Positions 47,076 through 59,480 of a stretch of 64,000 bases of DNA are shown in pieces. Source of the DNA: Datnioides undecimradiatus (lineage: Eukaryota > Chordata > Actinopteri > Lobotiformes > Datnioididae); NCBI GenBank assembly GCA_008933995.1, contig WARS01002854.1, forward strand, positions 1 to 64,000. Reading direction: 5' to 3'. The number at the start of each line of letters is the position of its first letter. Positions within the stretch are counted from its first letter, which is position 1. The position numbers and the translations under genes are program-made. The notes under the pieces are model-generated. The model ran no database searches. It saw only the letters and a list, made by a program, of their open reading frames with translations, and was not told where the DNA came from.

Positions 47076-47147
47076 GGGGGGGGGGATAGCCTGCCCAGCA
47101 TGCTGCTCATCACGGTGCTTTGATCTTTTTCCCTCCCCCCCCCCCCC
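47076..47147. repeat. G10 and C13 runs in inverted arrangement
   Basis: Ten Gs (47076-47085) and thirteen Cs (47135-47147) are about 50 bp apart and could pair as a GC stem. Such sites often cause sequencing and assembly errors. Confidence 0.8.
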
Positions 47148-48477
47148 GCTCCGTCCCGGCTGTTTGAGGGCGACCAGCCGCCATATATCACACACCAGCA
47201 TCCACTGGAGGTGAGTCAGGGCGGCGAAACAACCCCCCACACCCCGTCCTCCCTCCTCCCCCGACAGCTTTCCATCTGTCCATCCACACGGCTCCTCCCC
47301 CTCCTCTCGGTCTTCCCGCCACCTGCTCCGGGGCAGATCAGCAGGTAGATCAGCTCACCTGCACCTCGGAGGGTCTGAGGTTCCTGCTGCAGCTCGACGA
47401 TGGAGACCAGACAACAGGCTGACTCGGGGGATTTAGCATCTTAAACACAGAGTTAATTAAAATTAGAGAGTTAAACTTTTTTATTTACATTATCAAACAG
47501 TTGTTCTGACAGTGAAACGTCTGCAGCTCACCTGACTTTAGCTCTAATCAGCGTTTTTAGATTCAGTCTCATTGACCTGAGCAGGTTCAACATCTGCAGC
47601 ACATGTACAGGCGTCCACATACTTTTGGCCGAGTGCTGTAACGGCCTGAGCTCTGAGCTGTGAGGCGGACTGAGGCTTTGGACCTCAGCGTCTGATCAAA
47701 CGTCGTCCTGTGACTCCACTCACACTCTCCTGAGGTCAGGTGAAGGAGGGGCCGCTCGTCTCCTCGCTTCCTCACCTCCTCAGCTCCTCGCCTCCCTGCT
47801 GTCGTTTCCTTCACCCGGACAGGGAAACAAACAGTCGAGCAGCTGAAATCAGCTCCGGCGGAGTCAAACAATCTGACAGACGCGTTGGGCCCGGGCATGC
47901 CGCTGCGTCGTTACCCTGACAACCAGAGCTGCGATGACAGCCAGCGATTCTAATGTCTAAACACATAAATCCAGGCAGGTCTCCGGGGACCGCCGCCGTC
48001 TCCAGCCTGGACGGCTTCATTAACAACTCTCCGGCAGAATTTTAAAACGGCGGCTTCTCCTCTTCACGAGCTGCTTCACGTGTTGGACCGGACTCTTGCA
48101 GCGGAGCGCGTAAACTCGCTTCAACAGGAAGTAAACATCTTCTCTAGCACACACAGTTCACAGCCAGACTCAACACTACGAGCCAGGACAGATCATGTGA
48201 CTGCAGACTGTCCGCCGCTGCAGCAAACAGGAAGACCAACGCAGGTCCAGGAAGCTCCCGCCAAATTAAAACAACCCCGTCTTTCTTTGAGCTAGCAGTC
48301 TGTGGGTGAGGGAGGCGGGGGAGTCGTTCAGCTCCACAGGGGGCAGCAGCGGCGGCAGCGGCCATTGATTTCTGAGGCCTTTACCTCAGTGAGATGAACG
48401 CCAAGGCCGCTGTGGGCCGGCGTACAGTATCAACAGAGCCCTGGGAAATCAGGCCATGACTGAAGAGCCAAAGACCC
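47148..48477. other. Noncoding stretch, no gene recognised
   Basis: Frames reach about 100 codons on the minus strand (47587-47898) with no recognised domain. GC content is moderately high. Confidence 0.45.
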
Positions 48478-48720
48478 CGAGAAGGAAAGGAAGGGAGGGA
48501 GGAAGGATGAAAGGATGAAAGAGCGACAAGGAGACGAGGGAAGGACACATTTCAAAGGAGAGAAGCTCGTGAGAGACGGGGAACTGGAGGCAAGAGGAGG
48601 ATGAGGCGAGAGGAGGAGGAGACATGACAACAAGGAGACAGCGGGTTAAAGATGAGGAGACGTGACGACAGATAAGGAAAGGAAACAAGAAAAGGGAGCG
48701 AGTGAGAGGAGCAGAGAGAC
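48478..48720. repeat. Purine-rich (GA-rich) low-complexity stretch
   Basis: The + strand is largely A and G, with aaggaagggagggaggaagg, gatgaaagg and gaggagga words. The Ser/Leu/Pro-rich minus frames of 67-108 codons are reflections of this bias. Triplex potential is inference. Confidence 0.8.
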
Positions 48721-51076
48721 GGCGGTGGGTCGATGGTGGCGAACGTCTCCTCGTGATAAACACGAGACTGGACACTCAGTGATAGCGCGGCGTGCATGTT
48801 TAATGGTGTTTTTTATCCACTTTTGCCCAGAAACAGTTAAAAACACAGCAGCAGCAAATGTGGATTCATCCGCCGCTGAAAGTAGTCCCCAGCAGACAGG
48901 AAGTAGAGGCAATGATGTCACACAGGGACATGGCGCCCTTTGTCCACGGACTCACCTCGTCAGTAAAGGGCTTTTTAAAGCAACACGCGCGATATCACAC
49001 TTTCATCACGAGTGCGTCACTTTGAGAACAATTCATGAATTCCAGCTCCGACAGATCAGAGCACATCTTCCTACGCTCAGTGATACGCCCACTTCCTACT
49101 CTCCCTGCCCGCTGCCGCCACGTTAATCCCCTCCACGTCTGACTCCTCCACACTATGTCGGCTCTAATTGGCCATTACTGCAGCCCGGGGTCGTGGCCCT
49201 TAACGTCGCCCCGGCTGAACTTTTACCCTCGCTGATTAGCCGACATTAGCCCCGTCACTGAAACCGGCAGGCGGACCCTCTCGTCACGGTAAAGGCTCCC
49301 GCGTGTCATCGCCGTGATGTGGGAGCAGTTTGATGGAGCGCAGACCTTTGTGCGGTTCATCCTGCGACGTAATGACGCTGCAGAGTCGGAGGAGGAGAGA
49401 CGGAGGCGGTGAATGTGAACGAGGGCGTGTCGGTGTGTGCTCGGGCAGCGCGAGGCGGGTAATTCAGTTAACCTTTATTTCACCTGGGGACGGGGGGCGA
49501 GACGCCGGCGACGACTCAGAGGAGGCAAAGAGATCTGTGAGTGACCGAGGACACGAGCAGCAGCGAATGAAAACTAAGAAAGAAACACGAGATTAAATTA
49601 AGGGGCTGAGGATGGTTTTCATGGTTTTTATGGAACATTTGCACATGAGGAGGCTAAAATGACTGGATCCCTGCAGAAGCTAACAGATGCTAGCTCATTT
49701 AGCATGACTTCCATGTTTAGCGTGCAGGTTGCTCGCTCTGGAGCTGCTTCTGTCGTTTACACGGTGCTAAATAACCAGTGTGCTGAAGGCTGGTGCATCA
49801 AGGACGAGCTAATCTGAGCCAAACACATCGATTCACTCCAGTTTTGTTCTGGTTTTGGACAAAGATGCATGGATACGAGTCAAAAACTTCCCTTTAACAA
49901 AATCTAATCTTGTTTTTCTTTGAATACGTGTCGAACTGTCATCATTTACCTGACTGACAGATTCATTGCTTCATCAGAAATGATGATAAACACCTCAGTG
50001 AGCTAAAAGCGACGCCTCCAAACTGCTGATTGGTTCCTGAAGCCCCTGAAGGTGTTTGGTTTATGATCATTCTCCCTGAAACACGTCGAATGTAATGTAT
50101 GAACGTAAAATAACACTGAAATTCACAGATTCAAACCTGCATTTTATCAATCACATGAAGCTGCTGAGGCGTTTGGAAAGTCGTTTTGAAGGAACTCGAA
50201 GAGGCTTCACCTTAATTGAATCGCTGCAGATGCACCCAAACTGTCGCCTGCCGCCTGCTTATTTTCCCGTCAATAACACGGAGAGCGGCTGAACACAAAC
50301 AACAACAACCTGTCCCTGAATACACTCTATTAACTCGGAGCAGAGCTGTGACTCAAAGTGCCTGATTCGCAATTTCCCAGCAGCCGAGGGGCCGGCGGCA
50401 GCCACACTCATTAAAAGCAGCGCCAAACGCGTGGCGAACACACACCGCGGCAGCCTGGCAGCAATGCACCTGATTGGACTAATTACACGCTATTATGCTG
50501 TTGTGTTCAGACCACCGGCCCTGCATTCACTCGCAGCCGATCGGCTCCCTCTGACTCTGAGAATCCAAAAGACTTTTCTGCAGGTTCAACTTTATTAAGC
50601 AGCACATTGAGCGAAGCTTCGACAGCTTCTGACGCACGCGGCTCATTTATGATTTAGATATTCTGTCGGTTCGACATCAAAGAGTGTGTTTCAGAGCAGA
50701 AAATGAGAGTGGAAACACACTGTGAATACAGAGTAAACAGATCCAGACGCCTCGCTAACACCGTGTCGGGGTGTCAGTCCTCGCGTCAGCCGCCTCTGAC
50801 AGGCGGCGACAAATAATTCAGCACCGATCAAATGTTGATGCAGCTCAACAGGAAGTTTAAAGTCTGATTTGTCAGCGTTTCTTTGGGTCTTCCTGCCATC
50901 AGCTCAGCTGGAAACGTGAAGGTAAAAGTGTTTTCAAACGATGCATCAAATCAAATCAAATCAAATGAGATTAAATGCACCTGCAGCCTCTCAGCCATGA
51001 AGTCCTCTTCAGCGCTTTGGCTGAAAGAACCGGAGGGCGCTAATTGACTGAAGCTGCCGGCCAACGGCGCAGTGAG
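48721..51076. other. Noncoding stretch, no gene recognised
   Basis: A tcaaa pentamer is repeated at 50945-50966 (four to five copies). A ttagc/gctagc patch lies at about 49677-49725. Frames of up to 154 codons lack domains. Confidence 0.5.
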
Positions 51077-51090
51077 GCATGCTGGGAGTT
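51077..51090 (-). promoter_or_regulatory. ZNF143/THAP11-like motif
   Basis: The reverse complement reads AACTCCCAGCATGC, matching the ACTCCCAGMATGC core. No promoter context is visible. Confidence 0.3.
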
Positions 51091-51370
51091 TGGCAAACAA
51101 CAAACAAACTCGCAAACTTCATATTAATGATGAAAGAAAAGAGAATCAGCAGAACTTGAACTAAAACGTGTTAAAACAGCTGTTTTCATCATGCACAAAG
51201 GTCAAACTGCAGCAACAAAACCAGAAAAACACCAGAATGCTCCTTTATCTGGAAACCCGCCGGCCGCGAGACGACCCCGCAACACACACGTTACACAACG
51301 ACATCAGAGGCGACAGATCCGTGATGAAGTCTCACAGTGAGGAGCTGCACTCGTCAGCCTCCTGCTGGAC

Positions 51371-51400
51371 TGTGTGTGTGTGTGTGTGTGTGTGCGTGTG
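51371..51400. repeat. (TG)n microsatellite
   Basis: About 12 units plus cgtgtg. It is the first of six GT arrays in 2 kb. Confidence 0.94.
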
Positions 51401-51922
51401 AAACACTGAATATCCTTCACTTCCAGTTTATATCTCAGCTGAGCTGCAGCAGCTGATGATGCAGTGACGTTATAATAAATATAATAAAGTCTTTCATGAG
51501 CTGAAACAGATGAATATTGTTTTAATGTTTTTATTGATTTATTAGCCGTTCCATCACATTCAGAGCGTTTATCACCTCATCAGCTGCTGCAGCACTGATG
51601 GTGACACTGTCATGTACGGTGGCTCCAAAAGGACAAAACACATCCGGGAATAAAGCACAAACATCAAAATACACACATCACATCCTGCAAACTCTGCAGA
51701 GTCTTTCAGCCTCTTTTAGCTCCTGGTTTTGGCTCTGCAGCGCGGTGCAGTAGCGCTCTATACTCATGTTTTCACCTCTTCACTGGAGACGACGAGCGAG
51801 GTTTAGTTTCAGTTTATTATATTAATCTGTCAGAGCAAACACAGCGACACCACCAACTCGACAGGAAGCAGCTCCGGCGCCACAAACGTCTGCAAGTCGC
51901 CGCTCGACTCCGTGAATCAGAG

Positions 51923-51923
<1 letters not shown>

Positions 51924-51972
<49 letters not shown>
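51924..51972. repeat. (TG)n microsatellite
   Basis: About 24 pure units. Confidence 0.96.
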
Positions 51973-51973
<1 letters not shown>

Positions 51974-52167
51974 TGCACAGAAGCTGCAGGTGTTCTGCTT
52001 TTCCAGAAAACTGTCAGAAACACAAATTCATCCTGACACACACACACTCACACGGTCACACACAACAGAGGACATGACAAACTTCAGCAGGGTGGATGTG
52101 CTGCTCTGACCCCGAACCTCCACCACACATTCACCCTGCGCCTGCAGCACAGCTGGGAGACAACATG

Positions 52168-52170
<3 letters not shown>

Positions 52171-52201
<31 letters not shown>
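52171..52201. repeat. (GT)n microsatellite
   Basis: About 15 pure units. Confidence 0.95.
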
Positions 52202-52205
<4 letters not shown>

Positions 52206-52316
52206 GCAGTGCTCAGTAGCATAAAACACCATAAAAACAAAAGTGTTTAAGCTGTTAGCATTCAGACTGTCGTTGTATGTCTGTTGTCATCATATAGACT
52301 GTATATAGAGGTATTG

Positions 52317-52340
52317 GTGTGTGTGTACGTGTACGTGTAT

Positions 52341-52393
<53 letters not shown>
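52317..52393. repeat. (GT)n / (GTAC, GTAT) compound microsatellite
   Basis: gtgtac and gtgtat units precede about 22 GT units. Confidence 0.96.
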
Positions 52394-52396
<3 letters not shown>

Positions 52397-52527
52397 CAGA
52401 GCTGCTCTGTTGCTGCATGTGCTGCAGTAAAGCAGCAGTGCTGCGATGCTCCGCTGAACAACGTTGACTAAGCAGCTCAGCGACTATGTGCAGCCCATTG
52501 TTAGCTGGGCATATGCAGCACTATAGA

Positions 52528-52557
<30 letters not shown>
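52528..52557. repeat. (GT)n ending in GCGCGC
   Basis: About 13 GT units run into gcgcgc, a strongly alternating purine-pyrimidine sequence. Confidence 0.93.
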
Positions 52558-52558
<1 letters not shown>

Positions 52559-53092
52559 GCAGTTTCAGGTCTAAAGCTTCGTCAACACTGGACACAGACC
52601 TTATCCTGGATCCTATTGGACAGTTCATCAGGAGGACTAAATTGAAGTTTAATTCAGTCTCTGCAGATTTTTGTATTTTATATTTTTACACTCGTCAACG
52701 TCACACACTCTGACCGAACAAGGCTGAGGTTTGGTTTCAGGGACCGTGTCTGCAGGGACTGGACGCGGCGCGACTGTCAGCTGTCTCTGCGTGCTGATGT
52801 CACTTCCTGTTTGGCTTTAGCATTATTTCTGCATATGAACAGGAGACTGAGCCGTTTTTAATGTCTGGAGTGTAAACGCACTGACACTGCTCTCACAGCC
52901 GTTCAGCGTGACTGACCTCAGTGTTCATCAGGCAGGTCGGGGTCTGGGGGTGGAGCTTGCTGGGGTGCATTATGGGAAGTGTAGGATGTTTTAAAGCTTC
53001 AGTCACATGAAGTCTTATGGAAGTGTAAACCTAAATTAGTTTGTTATTAAATGACACTGTTCATTAATCATAAACGTCATCATTTTGAGTTG

Positions 53093-53122
53093 TTTTATAT
53101 GGAGTTGTTTTATATGGAGTCA
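53093..53122 (+). repeat. 15-bp direct duplication
   Basis: gttttatatggagtt is followed by gttttatatggagtc. Confidence 0.8.
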
Positions 53123-53303
53123 CAATGATTATGTTTATGTTTTATTTGATATACAGGAAATGATTCCTGAAAATCATCCAACGATCTAAAGACGATCATC
53201 CTGCCCCCGGCCTCAGGAATGTAAATGTGTTTGATCGTTTCTCTGCAGAGTGAATTTTACTGTGTCTGTGTTTTTGTGTCATTAGCTAAGGTGTGATTTG
53301 TAA

Positions 53304-53305
<2 letters not shown>

Positions 53306-53335
<30 letters not shown>
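53306..53335. repeat. (GT)n microsatellite
   Basis: About 15 pure units. Confidence 0.95.
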
Positions 53336-53336
<1 letters not shown>

Positions 53337-56300
53337 AGTGCTAAATGGTGAAACAGCTCTGCGTCCTGTTCATCAGCACACTCTGCCCCAGAAAAATACC
53401 CACAACCCCCTGGGAGGCTAATCACAGCCCTGTGATTCAAAGCCCAAACAGGCTGCCGGTGATGTCAGACCTGAGTCATGTGACGCTGCTCGTTTGGCTC
53501 CAGTTCTGCAGGCTGCTGTGGGTAACGTGACCGCGGGCCGGGTTTGACCTGCAGCATCTGAGCACTCGCTGCTCGTTCTTCGCTGCTGGTTCCATCGATT
53601 GTTCTCAGACCAAACGTCTGAAAAGTTGGACCAACTGTTCTGTGCAGCAGGTTTTAAAGGGCTGTTCCGCCTGTTTATCCACTGGGGAACCTTTAATCAG
53701 ACATCACATGAACTTCCCAAAGTGTTTTCACCTACTTTCACCCATTTTACTGTCTTCATTCACGTTTCAGCCCCTCCTGATTTTATAAAGAATGAGCAGC
53801 AGGAGTTCAGCAGCTGTCAAGTCTCTCAGGTTTCATCCGTCACAGCACTGACGTACCTCAACAAGGGAAGAGGTGCAGCTCGTCCTGAGAGTGACCGTCT
53901 GTTAGCTACCTGATCAGATGATTCTGCACCGTCAGCCTCCACCAGCAGCTCCTGGCTGCAGCACAGGCCCGAGGACGTGACGGGAGGAAACTCCGTCTCT
54001 AAGCGCGTCTATTGATGCGCAAGGGTTTGTCTTTGTTGGACGACGGGTCTTGAGTCTCGGCTCGAGCGTTTTTGTTGAGATAAGAGTTTATTCACTGGTG
54101 TTTGTGGTTTTTATTGAGCTCTGCCTCCTGAGGCAGGTAGGCTGTGGAAATCGTCCGGGGTCGCTGCGTGCATGGATCTGCAGATGCATGTGGAGCTTGA
54201 AACTTGATTTATTTCAGAATAAACTCAATTATTTTTTCACACCAGTCAGTTTTTAAAATGTCAAATAATCGAGGACAAAGCCCGTCAAAGGCTCTCAGGC
54301 CTCAAAAACGATCCATTTATCCAAACGCTTCAAAACCCTGAAAGGTTCCAGCGTCCGCAGCTCATTAACGACTCATTTCAGCTTCGGTCTTTGTCCTTTT
54401 AACTCTGCAGGATGTCCCTTTGCTTTGACTGTAGTCTGCAGTTACAGAAACATTAGGAATCAAAAGGCATTTGATGATCTTTCAGAAGATACCTTGTGTT
54501 TCTTTAAACAGAAAAAGGTCTTTTTAACGTGCGAATCGGAGCCTCAGCTCATTAAATGCTGCTCTGGTTCAGTCTCGGGTCGAGACGGGTCGAGACGGGT
54601 CGGCCGCTGATCTTCCACCTGATCAACAACTGTAACGTGGACAACTCTCCATATATCGAGCTGCAGCTGCTTTATTTTAACAGTCTGAAGTCTCTTCATC
54701 TCCAGGTCCCATCGTACCTGAAGTGCCCTTAAGAGGCAGAATCGATAAGAGATCAGCGCTTCCAGGAGGATTTGCTCTGCAGAAAGGTCAGGGCGTCCAT
54801 ATTTAGTGATGCGAGCGGTGCAACGCTGCAATGCACACGGGCTGATTTACACATCCACAGCTGCACAACGCTCTCACACTAATGTTCACGGGCAGACACA
54901 CACAGTGATGGATGCCTCCATCACTTGGTGCTGATGGGGTTTCTGCAGGAATGGCTATGACTTCATACGGAGGCGACCGCTGAAAACGGATCTATCACCG
55001 AGCCAACCGGCCTCCTCCCGCCGCCTCGGCTGTTTGTTAACGCCGGCGGCGATGGGAACGATTTACAGACCAACATTTAAAACACGCCGCTCACTTTAAC
55101 ATAAAGGCAGTGCAACAACCGGATCCAGAGCAGAGCCAATCACACGCTGCCTCTTTGCGTCAGCTCTCACCTCCCTGGGGAGCTAACTCTCGCTGCAGTC
55201 TGCTCAGGATGCTAACCAGGCTCCAGGTAGATACAGGTGGACACTAGCTACAAGGGGCAACTGGAGCCTTATGAGGGCAACAGGCTGCAGCTGGGGCAGA
55301 TGCATCACATCTGCTGTTGTCCTGCGGTGCAGATTAATAACTTAAACACCGTGAGACGCTGCGTGTTCACCTTTGAGCTCCTGATTTTCACACTTGACTT
55401 CTTCACTAAATGCGATTCACAGTGAATAAAAGCAGTTTGTAAATGCCAGGTCGGCTTCACATCCAGTAACCTCCGCTAAAAGGTGCTTTGCTCTGGACGG
55501 AGATGAATAGAAGTCATAATACGCCATGGCAGTAATTTAGAGAGCAGCAACAAAGAGGCTTCATGCAAACGCCGGCCCTGGAAATGCCTCAGTTCATCAG
55601 AGCGATCAGTCGGCGCTCAGCTGCTTCAGCGGGAGTCGGGCACTGTTACAGAGTCCGCGCGGCATGAAGACATTACGTTCTCACGCTGAAAGACAAACCG
55701 CTGTCCACGTCATGTTTGATGTCTTCTGTTCGTCTGCCCGAGCTCCGGCGCCGACCTTTGGAAAACATCAACCAGCAGCACAAAATCAAATGTCACTGGA
55801 GCGGCAATACAGTATCAGGAAGCATCGGAGCAGACGCCAAACGAAAGCAGACAGATGGCGGGAAGCATCGAGCGTCCTCCATCATCTCCAGCTTCAAGCC
55901 TTCAAATTAAAGTATTTGCATTGATCAGCGGCTCAGAAAACACTGAGATCAGGTGAATTTCATTAAAAAAGCTTTGTTCTAAATGAATATTTACAGTTTT
56001 ACTGCAGCAAAAAGGATTTTTAAGACCTTTTCCTACAAAAATATTAAATTCAAGGACAAACTCAATCATCTCTTTGAACAGACGTCTATCATTTAATAAA
56101 ACCTGGACCGGGGGGCAGCTATTTCACTATGAAGGGTCTGAGTTCGGACGCACATCCTCTCTCATGGTTTAACCGCGTATAAACAAAACCGAACCGCTCA
56201 GAGCGCCAGGGTTACGGTAATAACCAGCTCTAATAACAGCGTCTCGTTTAAGATGAACGACAAGTGAAGTTGATTAGAAATCAAACCAGATGTTTGACTC

Positions 56301-57517
56301 CAACATTCAACATTTGACACATTTTCAGCGTCGAGCCTTCATGAAGCCACGTGGTGGTGGCGGCGGCGGATGATGTAATAAGAGCCTCCTCTCCTGACCA
56401 ACGCCCGGACTCTGGAGCTGAGTCCTGCTCCTGTGCATCTTGCCCAGGCTAATTCTCATGGCAGCCCCCCACGCTGCGCTCTCCCGGTGCTGCAGCTGCT
56501 CTGCTTTCCGTGCAGCATCCGTCTCCACTCGGAGCCATTAACAGTAAATAGGTGTGATTTTCCTCCGTGGCGGCCGAGCAGGATATCAATACCGCTCCCC
56601 TCATTTATCGGCGCGGTGCAGCGTGCAGCCCAGACAGTGACGGAGGAGGTTTGACCCCCTTAAACCCTCCATCCGCTGAGCTCCCTCCACCTGCGGCTTG
56701 TGCAGGAAAAATGATGGAGGCTCCATAATCGTTATCTTCCTGCGCCGTTACTTACTGCAGGTAATAGCGTCCCCAGACAGAAGCCTCTTTAGGAGCCGCG
56801 GCTGATTGTGGCGGCTAATAGAGTCCGGGCGGATGCGGCCGGGTTTAAACGGCGGAGACGTTTTCTGAGCCGCGCCGTGATGTTGTGTTTAATAGCTGAA
56901 GGATTCAGCCTCTATAAGCTTTGGAGGAATGTCCCCGTTTCAACCCAGGCTGGGTTCGAACACATTCCTGCAGACTTTCAGCCATTTGGACGGATGAGTC
57001 ACTGCAAACCGGTGAGTCAGATGCAGGTTTGGCCGATGCAGAACAACGGACTGTGTTTCCAAAAGTCTGATGAGCTGAACTTCCTGTTTCGATGCCGGCG
57101 CATGCGATTTGATCGGAGCAAGCAAGCAAATCAACGGCGAGTGTGATCGACCTGTGAGACGTCGGTTCAACTGTTGCGAACTGAACTGGGTTTGTTTTGG
57201 GACACTCGTCCCAGCAAAGTGGTGAATTCAACAACACTGGACCGTTAAACTGCAGCAAAGGTTCAGTGTTTCTTCCCCTCTGCTTCCTGTATTTGTTGAT
57301 AAAGTCACAGGAAATCACACCTTTCAAAATAAAACGCAGCTACACCAGAGCCCAGCTTGTTTCCTGCCTCCTGACTGAAGCAACAAAAGGCCGATTGTCT
57401 GCAATGAGCCGTCTACAGCAGGTCCACACACAGGCTCAACGCCCAGTTGCTCATAATCAGCCAATCAGGTCCTGCAGGAGCTCATCTCAACACACAGCTG
57501 TGCAGATTATTTCAAAT
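53336..57517. other. Noncoding stretch, no gene recognised
   Basis: A small gacgggtcga tandem lies at about 54577-54602. Short overlapping frames of up to 140 codons (56905-57327, minus) lack recognised motifs. Confidence 0.5.
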
Positions 57518-57539
57518 CACACACACACACACACACACA
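57518..57539. repeat. (CA)n microsatellite
   Basis: Eleven CA units. Confidence 0.93.
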
Positions 57540-59076
57540 GCTGAATAAAGCCTTATTGATTCCCTCCTCCCACGCAGGAACACCAGTTCAGAGCCTCGTA
57601 CTATTATCAGACATAAAAACAGAGATCGAAGGCAGGGAGCGCGGCGCCTGACCGGACGCCCACGGTGACGCGTGCTGAGGGCAGGAGGGGGAGGAGGTTC
57701 AGGAGGAGCACGATGGAGGAGCACGATGGAGGAGCTGGGGGTTCATTTTAATTTCACCTGTTCTGCTCAGTGATTTTAATCCCAGCCGGAGTTCGGACGT
57801 GGGCCGTGTTTCACCTCCACCCCCCTGATAATTACAGCCTGGGTGACCTTGGCTGAACCCGCTGCTCCTCCTCATCTCAGCCCCGTCCCTGGATTTTAAA
57901 AAGTGGATCTCTGAGTTTCTGAGCTCGTGGATCGCCAACTTCTTTATTTATTATCATCTTAAGTGAAAATGATGCGTCAGCTGATCCGTGGAGCTGCAAA
58001 CACTGACGCTTATTGGACAGCTCATGAGTTTGGAAAGGTGACGTTAACCCCAGAAACAGGCGACAGACGACAGATAACAGCGATGAGACTGCACTGAGTC
58101 ACAACAGTGGGAAGAACTGTGGCTGAACAGGAAGTGACATCGTGACATTTGTGAAGTCGCGACTCGTTTTCGAGGTTTTCTAACGTGGGGTTTGAGAGCG
58201 AGCAGATGGAAACTGTTCCCGCTGTGAGGAAACGAGGATTTCACCTGCTGCTTGATTTTTAAAAGCTGAGAAACAAAGATGGCCGACGGCTTAGAACCTG
58301 AGAGCGCCTCCCAACACGGATGCCCTCTCAGGGTGAAACACGAGGACGGACACTGGGGTTAATAACAGTTAATGGTTTGATGAGGCTGAATGATGCGGGT
58401 TAGCTTGCTAGCTCACGTTAGCACCACCTACAGCAAATATCATCTTACAGGTTGTTTCACGGCCCCACAACCTGCAACGATCCTCCAACTTTACTCTCTT
58501 CCTGTTTGAATCTGGGATCATTAACCTATGACTTGTCCTGTCGCTGCAGCAGAGAGGAGAAACTGCACCCAACATGTGACGCATTCATAAAGCAGCGATA
58601 CACACAGAGGACAGGTGCAATGATGATGCTCTGCAACATGGGATCTGCATGTCTACAACACGCTGAAGTCACGCTGCTATCCCACAATGCCTCTGGTGGC
58701 TTTTACAATGAGTAGAGCCGCCGGTGCGACTGTGTGCACCTGGAAACAACGTGTGTGTGTTTGTTTGCTGCACCCGCTGCACCAATCAGAGCTGCTTTTC
58801 AGAACAAAGCGCCAGCCAATGAACAGCGTGCACCAAAACACTCACCGGCAGACACAAATGAGTCAAACTCGACCAGAGCCAAGTGCGAGCTACTGCAGGG
58901 CCTCTGTATTGTATTTAAAGCGTTTGTCCGTCAGCCGCTTCAATCATCTGCAAGCTGCAGGAGCAGGAAAGGTGAAGAGACAGCGAAGAGAAAGAGACTG
59001 AAGTACTCACAGAATGAAGACAGCAGGAGCCGGATTCAGAAGATTCCCTCGGATGATGGAAGCCAGTTTAATCCCC
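57540..59076. other. Noncoding stretch, no gene recognised
   Basis: Frames of 104 and 150 codons on plus (58687, 58734) overlap in different phases without domains. Confidence 0.45.
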
Positions 59077-59107
59077 GGGACGGACGGACGGACGGACGGG
59101 CGGGCGG
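59077..59107 (+). repeat. (GGAC)n / (GGGC)n tetranucleotide repeat
   Basis: Five GGAC units change to gggcgggc. Confidence 0.93.
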
Positions 59108-59454
59108 CTGCAGAGAATACGATCCACAGGCAGGAGAGCTGCGAAAAGCTCCTGGGAGAAGACGAACTTTACAAAAGAGGAAGTGAAGCTTCGGGGAGCG
59201 TCGGCGGGACCTCGGGGCGCCGGGGAAATGAAGTCTCTGCACCGTCCTCTCCTGATTTGCTCCCTCGACGTCTCTTTCTTCTTCTATCAGTCCCTTTTTG
59301 CTTTTATCTCACAGCTGATGTGGAGGCTGCTGGGAAACGTCCCGGGGGGACATGTGTCCACGCTGGGAGGAAGGAGACGAACCCGGCAGGAAGCGTCCTG
59401 TTTGACCTCGACTCAAATGAAAGTGCGTTTGTTGTTGAGGTGGTTGTTGCCTTG

Positions 59455-59480
59455 CTTCCTTCCTTCCTTCCTTCCTTTCC
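59455..59480 (+). repeat. (TTCC)n tetranucleotide repeat
   Basis: About six cttc/ttcc units. Confidence 0.92.

Noticed and set aside
56945..56965. ggttcgaacac as a tRNA B box
   Set aside because: No A box or cloverleaf can be made around it.
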